Origin: Hippasteria phrygiana
Taxonomy: Eukaryota > Echinodermata > Asteroidea > Valvatida > Goniasteridae
DNA length: 64,000 bases
Reading direction: 5' to 3'
NCBI GenBank assembly: GCA_037893225.1
Contig: JAZGUH010000182.1
Coordinates: 930,001 to 994,000 of the forward strand
A program made the translations under genes and the position numbers. A model generated the notes under the pieces. It worked only from the letters and a program-made list of their open reading frames with translations, searched no databases and was not told the DNA's origin. Within the stretch, counting starts at the first letter, position 1. Each line of letters begins with the position of its first letter. Shown here in pieces: positions 57,807 through 64,000 of this stretch.

Positions 57807-58559
57807 AGCTTGTGATCAGCGTGTCGACATGGTTCAACCATTCCTTCCTCTATGGTTCAACATGTTGCTTGTATCTTGTATGTGTGATCGATCATGTCCA
57901 AAGACTTGTCCATCCATCCAGCAATCACCAGTGTATTTTTTACATGTCATGTACATGTTGAGTGTGTACATGAGCTGTGAATTATGTCCACAGGCATACA
58001 TGTAAATGCCATGCAAATATCAACGATTTTGACCCAGTTTTATACAATTTCTGCCATCAAGCCCATACTGCACTGCTGCACTGACATTCAACTGACTGCA
58101 GTGCAGATTTCAAAATTCCCACACTGACCGTTTATCTCTGGTATGCAAGCAGCAAGGTCACCTTGTCATGTGACTTGAGTCTAAGTAACATGATACTCTT
58201 GATGATGTAACAGTACATGTAGGCTTTGGTCTGTACAGGGTCTGTACACATCAACTTCCTGTTTGGCTTAGTAAACTGTTGGGCTAGCTGTGTGTGGTGT
58301 ACTACATGTATCATGGAGGAAGGAACTTCCTCCATGCATGTATGTGCTGTTGCATATATTCAGTGTTGCATGGTGTACACCCAGAGAGGTACATATTATG
58401 TACCAAACCTGCACCGAATTATGATGTGGTGTACATCACCACAGTTCGGTAAGGGAAAACAAATGAATACTTTGAAAATGCTTATAATCGCTTCTTTAAA
58501 AATCATAGTCCTCAGCCTTGATCTTGTTAGTAAATTTGATTGAAAAAAAAGATTTGTTA
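57807..58559. other. no gene seen
   Basis: Interior of the 7.5-kb element with several TACATGTA words. No frame with a motif. Confidence 0.4.
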
Positions 58560-59029
58560 AAGTATTATATAGTTATACTCATCTCTAATTTCTACAGAAA
58601 AATAAAATCATATGGAGTGTTCTATATAATTCTATGTTTCTATAGAAATTAGGGGCATATTGTGGGTTACTTTAAATATGTACATACTTTCTACAAACAA
58701 ATTAATGTGTCTATAATTTCTATAGAAATATAGAATTCTATAGAAGACTGACAGGAATTTGTTTAATCAGTGTTCTATAGAAATCTATAGATTTTTTTAA
58801 AAATCTCTATAGACATCTTCTTATTGGAGTATTCTATACAATTCTATGTTTCTATAGAAATTAGAAACATATTGTGGGTTACTATATAAATGTACATACT
58901 TTCAACAAACAAATTAATATGTCTAATTTCTATAGAAACCATTCTATAGAACTGGAAGATTTGTTCTATAGAAATCTATATAATTTGTTTAAATCTCTAT
59001 AGACAGCCTTACCCAGGTGAAAATTCCAG

Positions 59030-59500
59030 TTAAAACCAGTTGAACTTTCAACTGGTTCCAACTGGTTTGAACTGGAATCAACTGGTGTCCAACTGGTACC
59101 TGTTGGAGTCAACTGGTTTCAACTGGATTCAACAAAAACCAGTTGAAACCAGTTAAAGGAATCAGCGACCAACTGGTAATTTGTGTGGTGTCAACTGGAA
59201 CCAGTTGAAACCAGTTGAAAGAACCAGTTACCAACTGGCAATCCTTGTGGTGTCAACAGGAACCAGTTGAGACCAGTTAAAAAAACCAGTTACCAACTGG
59301 CAATTCTTGTGGTGTCAACTGGAACCAGTTGAAGAAAACATGTACCATATGAAACCAGTTAAAGTAACCAGTTATCAACTGGCAATTCTTGTGGTGTCAA
59401 CCTAAACCAGTTGAAACCAGTTAAAGAAACCAGTTACCAACTGGTCATTCTTATGAACAGGGACCAGTTGAAACCAGTTGAAGAAACCAGTTATCATCTG
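59030..59500. repeat. left CCAGTT iteron array
   Basis: Copies of AACCAGTTGAAACCAGTTAA and CAACTGGCAATTCTTGTGGT with a period near 60 bp. Confidence 0.85.
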
Positions 59501-59519
59501 GGTGAACAGAAACCTACCT

Positions 59520-61850
59520 ATTAAAACTATCATACTTATCTTTGTTTCCGTGATTGTTGCTTTTGTTTGTTTTATTTTTGTTTTTGTGTTTTGCTTAGTT
59601 TCACTTATGTACATAAATCCTATCAGTGTCACACACAATGAAAGCAATTGCATAATGTATACAACTTTTAATTCACTGTTCAGTCTTCACAAGACAATTC
59701 CAGACTTGAAACAAGTCTAATTTATAAAAAAGTCTTTTAAAACAACAAAATGTTGAAGATATAATTTACAAAATGGAATTTCAAAATTATTGTACACAAA
59801 TTCTATCAAATTGATAATGTGCAAGAGGTAAAATTGCCCGCACACAATGAAAACGATTATAAAATTCAATTAACTATTCAGTCTTTCACAACAAGACAAT
59901 TCCAGACTTGAAACAAGTCTACTATCTATCATAATGGCCTTGAGTTCAATCTGACCGCATACTGCACTGTGCAGGTACATGTACTTGGTATAATGCACAG
60001 TACACACACAATGTACGTGTACATTGTACATGATGTAGTATGTGTACAGTACAATCCTAACTGCCATTACCGTGCGTAGGGTTTTTGAAGGAAACAGCAG
60101 ACTGAAATAGTGCGCCACCCTGTGTGGAGTATCTTCATATAAACAGTTAAAAGTGATAAAAATGCTACATTCTTGTTCTGAATGAAAATATATTACTTCG
60201 ATTATAAAAGATTTACCAAAATAACGGAATAATGGGGAATAGTTGTGCACGCGTAGGAATATCGGTGCATGTTAAGCGGTCAGACGATGGAGAAAGGAAC
60301 ACAACAGGCCAGATTTTTTTGCTGCAAAGCCTACCATTGTTTGTCGTATCTGAGCTGAAATATCAACGTCTGATGGAGCATAATTACATCCTGAGTGATA
60401 TGGGAGAGTTTACTGCATCCACTGGTAAGTTTTATGGAAATAACTGAAGTCATTTTCGTCAAATTTTAAGAATGTACATGTACATGTATATTTTGGCCCA
60501 CGCACAGTCAGTGGACAGTGCCATGGTTCCGTACAGTCCGTTGTGTACATCAGGTATTCAGTATATAAACGAACGGGTTGTGCTATTTACACTGTGAATC
60601 CCTTGGATGTGATTTCCTATTCAAAATGGAGAATGTGATTTTAACAATGATGGTCCAAAATCACATCCTACTCTATTTAAAATCACATCTGAAGCCTGTG
60701 AACTATTAATTACCCCACCCTGACAAAGAGTACATTGTTACTTCTGGGTTTAACAGCTAAACCGCATTGTGATGCTGGACTCTGTCTCGATCTGGATGTG
60801 ATTTTGGACCCTCATTGTTAAAATCACATTCTCTTAATCCTCCTGTCCATTCTGAATAGGAAATCTGAATGGGAAATTGACTAAAGCAAACAGGATTATC
60901 TACATTCACACACCAAAGTTCCTGTTTGTCCGAAAACTGTTTTCATAGGGGAAATTATTATAAAATAGTAACAAGGCCAACATGTTTGGCATGCCCGCCT
61001 GCTCCCTTCTTTCTTGCTTCTCAAAAAAATAACATTTTATGACTTCCCAATAAATACCATAAATGAAAATGCATGGGAAGAGAGGAAATATGTAGACCTA
61101 CCTCAGACTAGATACTGTTTCTGTACAGAAACTTAACCTACCCACAACATAACAGTTGTGTAAAGTGTAAACCAAATTTATTCAAATTTGTCTCATACAT
61201 TGTTTGTATTTTGTGCTCTTTCCTTATACAGTGGTGTACTTCACTTGAAGAGGAGCACGAAGGAGTTACAGCTGATGATCTACAAGAGGATGTCATGCTT
61301 ACAACTGACTATCTACCGAGTTTCGTTGATGGGAAGATCGACAAGAGTCCTTTATAAAGTTTCAAAGAGGAGTTGAATTTTATAGTTTGTCAAAAATAAG
61401 TATTAAAACAAGGGTAGCCAATGAAAAAATTCAAATTATTTGAATTCATATTCAAGTTAATATGAAAGTACATCATGAACAGATTACAAAACTGTTTAAA
61501 AACCAGCCCAATTTCTTTTAAACTGTTCATGGGATAAACATGAAGCCTACAGTACTACCAACATAAACCTTGATGCGATGAGATGTGCTTCTCAGACCGT
61601 ACATTGCTCTGGGGTCCACAGTGACTCCGAAACACTGTGATGTCGTAGAATTTTCATTTTAGGGCCAATCTCCCCCCTGGTGTACACATCTTATTATGTT
61701 ACTTGCCATTATATTTGTTTTGTTTTTTACTTCTGGTTTTTGTTTCAATTCTTGAGAAAGAGAGAAGTACTTTCAATAAAATAATGTAACAAGCTACATG
61801 TGCAATGTTTTATCTTCCTTAATTGCATTACAATTTATTTTCTGACTGCA
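59520..61850. other. interior of the CCAGTT element
   Basis: A short plus frame (60232-60447, MGNSCARVGISVHV) ends in a possible donor (CACTG GTAAGT), and a possible acceptor (TTATACAG) is at 61230. The reading phases do not join cleanly into a convincing gene. 60600-60860 holds an imperfect inverted repeat of GATGTGATTT and AAAATCACATC words. Confidence 0.35.
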
Positions 61851-61854
61851 GTTT

Positions 61855-62780
61855 CAGACCGCCTGTTTAAGACCAGTTCAAACCTGTTAACGTGATTTGA
61901 TGCAAGTTACAAACCAGTTGAAAACCAGTTCGTACCAGTTAAACCAGTTGAAAACCAGTTGAAAACCAGTTGAATACCAGTTAAACCAGTTGAATACCAG
62001 TTAAACCAGTTGAAAACCAGTTAAACCAGTTGAAAACCTGTTAAACCAGTTGAAAACCAGTTAAACCAGTTGAAAACCAGTTAAACCAGTTGAAAACCAG
62101 TTAAACCAGTTGAAAACCAGTTAAACCAGTTGAAAACCAGTTGAAAACCAGTTGAAAACCAGTTGAAAACCAGTTGAAAACCAGTTGAAAACCAGTTGAA
62201 AACCAGTTGAAAACCAGTTGAAAACCAGTTGAAAACCAGTTGAAAACCAGTTGAAAACCAGTTGAAAACCAGTTCGAAACCAGTTCGAAACCAGTTCGAA
62301 ACCAGTTCGAAACCAGTTCGAAACCAGTTCGAAACCAGTTCGAAACCAGTTCGAAACCAGTTCGAAACCAGTTCGAAACCAGTTCGAAACCAGTTCGAAA
62401 CCAGTTCGAAACCAGTTCGAAACCAGTTCGAAACCAGTTCGAAACCAGTTCGAAACCAGTTCGAAACCAGTTCGAAACCAGTTCGAAACCAGTTCGAAAC
62501 CAGTTCGAAACCAGTTCGAAACCAGTTCGAAACCAGTTGAAAACCAGTTACACCAGTTGAATACCAGTTAAACCAGTTGAAAACCAGTTGAATACCAGTT
62601 AAACCAGTTGAAAACCAGTTCATACCAGTTAAACCAGTTAAAAACCAGTTGAAACCAGTCACCAATTCCCAGTTGAAACCAGTTCAACTGGTTTCAACTG
62701 GGACCAGTTGAAACCAGTTGAAACAAGTTCAACTGGTTTCAACTGGGACCAGTTAAACCAGTTCAACTGGTTTCAACTGG
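61855..62780. repeat. 11-bp minisatellite, (CGAAACCAGTT)n and (GAAAACCAGTT)n
   Basis: Perfect CGAAACCAGTT units run from about 62273 to 62537 (about 24 copies), flanked by GAAAACCAGTT units (from about 62080) and looser 15-17 bp variants. As 11 is not a multiple of three, frames on both strands stay open (FELVSNWFRTG and ETSSKPVRNQF patterns). These are artefacts, not genes. Confidence 0.97.
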
Positions 62781-63013
62781 AATTTTCTCCTGGGTAAATA
62801 TTCTATAGAAAACCTTTGCCTCTATAGAACCGTATATAGCTCTATAAAACACTCTATAGAATTCTATAGAACTTTTTTGTAAGGGATGTACGCTCCTGCA
62901 AATTGGAAATTTACACTTTGTCCACCGGATTGATGATTTGACCAACGGATAAACAAAATACCACCCGTTTCTTGTACGTAGGGCCGATCCGGCGATGTGT
63001 GACAGGGGCATAA

Positions 63014-64000
63014 GGGGAAACTTTATACAATATATACAATTAATACAAACATGGCTTGGTAAATTAAGCAAATGAATCAGTAAATGTAACAATCGAAACT
63101 ATTAAAGGGGTCCGTCAAAATACTTCGAAAATAATTTCTAATCACAGTAATAAATTCTACAACACGTTCTTTCAAGATCAAACTTTCTTTTGGATGCAAA
63201 AAATACTCCATAAATTCATAAATCAAAGTAAATTTTACACAACAAAGTAACAAAATAACACTCTGATGGGCAATTTCCTAACCCTGATTTGGTTAGGGCG
63301 GGATATATCTATAGAACTGTCGTTGTAGACTGATTTTTGTGTTGATTAGTATCGGCAAAATTGCCCTAAGTTGGTGTCATTGACTAACAGGCTTCTAATA
63401 TATCGGAAGCAGATGAAACTACAACCTCTAACGAAATCTAGTGGTGTTTTCCCCTCATACTAGCACTCTATCTTTTCACATCACTTTCAGCTCTTTCGCA
63501 ATAACATCCAATTACTTTCCCTTATTTTCTAACAACCCTACATCTAAGTTCTAACAAACTAACCTGGGCAAATTTTACATTACAAAAAGAAAGGACACAG
63601 AAACAGTATTTTTTTTCTTCAAATCTTGTTTATTAGTCAAATCACTGTATCCTAACTATAATGTACTTTATAAAGGTAAGAAGCAGCTTTCTGGTGTATC
63701 CCCAACATATTCATAAGACTGTCCTAAAGTCAACAGAAAGCCAACAAAAATAAACAAAACACCTAGTGAGGCTTAACAAAACATCTAGTGGGACTTCAAC
63801 TGGAGAGATGCAGTGAAGAAGACTCATGGCCTGATCAATTACTATGTGGGGGGGGGGGGGGAGAATTTCTACAAAACTGGTAAGCTCTGAGGGACTGGAC
63901 TGCTACATTAAAATTCAGGGGGTTAAACAAGCAAACAAATATTTGCTTCTGACATGCACCTCATCCAAATGTTACATCGTATGTGTTGGTTGCATGTGAG
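63014..64000. other. no gene seen at right end
   Basis: AT-rich sequence after the MITE, with a 13-base G run at 63848. No motif-bearing frame on either strand. Confidence 0.4.

Larger units (their letters stand above)
59009..62796. mobile_element. nested 3.8-kb element with CCAGTT iterons
   Basis: Ends TTACCCAGGTGAAAATTCC and the inverse of TTACCCAGGAGAAAATTCC, a match of about 36 bp with one mismatch at its core. It lies inside the TTCTATAGAA element. No target duplication could be seen. No transposase is recognised; the interior frames are weak. Confidence 0.7.
55366..62885. mobile_element. 7.5-kb DNA element with TTCTATAGAA iterons, ATG target duplication
   Basis: The termini are CCCTTACAAAAAAGTTCTAT and its exact inverse (24-bp match). 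ATG flanks both ends (55363-55365, 62886-62888), and the same ATG is single in MITE copy 1, so the 3-bp duplication is real. The first 620 bp, 58560-59008 and the last 85 bp hold dozens of TTCTATAGAA palindromes and variants. No transposase is recognised. 3-bp duplications and subterminal iterons are compatible with CMC/EnSpm-like or Harbinger-like elements, but the ends fit neither clearly. Confidence 0.8.
45651..63010. mobile_element. TAA-flanked MITE, copy 2, carrying nested insertions
   Basis: Same termini as copy 1 and flanked by TAA (45648-45650 and 63011-63013). Its own sequence is split into 45651-45924, 54834-55365 and 62889-63010. Harbinger element 2 sits in the first gap (replacing about 70 bp present in copy 1), and a 7.5-kb iteron-rich element sits in the second. 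Confidence 0.85.

Noticed and set aside
62081..62665. 194-residue protein rich in FELVSNWFRTG
   Set aside because: It is the translation of an 11-bp satellite that is open on both strands.

Overview
The window looks like eukaryotic, intron-containing, repeat-saturated DNA. Most conserved coding sequence belongs to transposable elements; two multi-exon genes are of unknown nature. The transposon families present (PIF/Harbinger with a MADF-like partner, YqaJ plus DDE elements, Ty3/gypsy, Helitron, piggyBac, Tc1/mariner), frequent TAGGCCTA-type words and ACATGTACATGTA runs suggest a marine invertebrate, perhaps a deuterostome such as an echinoderm, hemichordate or cephalochordate. That placement is inference from style, not proof. 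I saw no rRNA gene, CRISPR array or bacterial operon.

Layout. 1-427: minus-strand gag-like ORF running off the left edge. 2467-7361: a minus-strand ten-exon gene of an uncharacterised family; all nine introns keep reading phase, but the 3' end is missing. 9.7-14.5 kb: Harbinger element 1, with an intact transposase converging on a MADF-like partner gene. 14.9-16.6 kb: a broken Helitron Rep region. 16.6-21.2 kb: a 5'-truncated minus-strand Ty3/gypsy element (LTR, extra zinc-finger ORF, pol remnant with a 13-bp minisatellite). 21.3-25.8 kb: tRNA-derived SINE copies and two large tandem duplications. 26.1-30.2 kb: a minus-strand ten-exon pseudogene of a second uncharacterised family, followed by a Tc1/mariner remnant. 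32.3-37.2 kb: a SINE, a 1.1-kb-arm inverted duplication, a foldback element splitting an ORF, and a MITE. 37.6-42.7 kb: a SWIM+YqaJ nuclease gene facing a DDE transposase gene (ISL2EU-like). 44.1-63.0 kb: a nest of insertions: piggyBac fragments, two TAA-flanked MITEs, Harbinger element 2 in the second MITE, a pol-less gypsy derivative inside Harbinger 2, and a 7.5-kb element with TTCTATAGAA iterons that contains another element with CCAGTT iterons.

How the parts relate. The two Harbinger elements share a plan: convergent transposase and MADF/Myb-like genes, TATA boxes, element-specific subterminal repeats, and a large spacer-less palindrome about 0.5 kb upstream of the transposase. Element 1 has an open transposase but a stop in its partner gene; element 2 has both genes frameshifted. 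The two gypsy relatives share an unusual accessory zinc-finger ORF with a conserved C-terminal region between pol (or gag) and the 3' LTR. The most striking candidates for a little-described system are this accessory ORF, the SWIM-YqaJ/DDE pair, and the two multi-exon families of unknown function.
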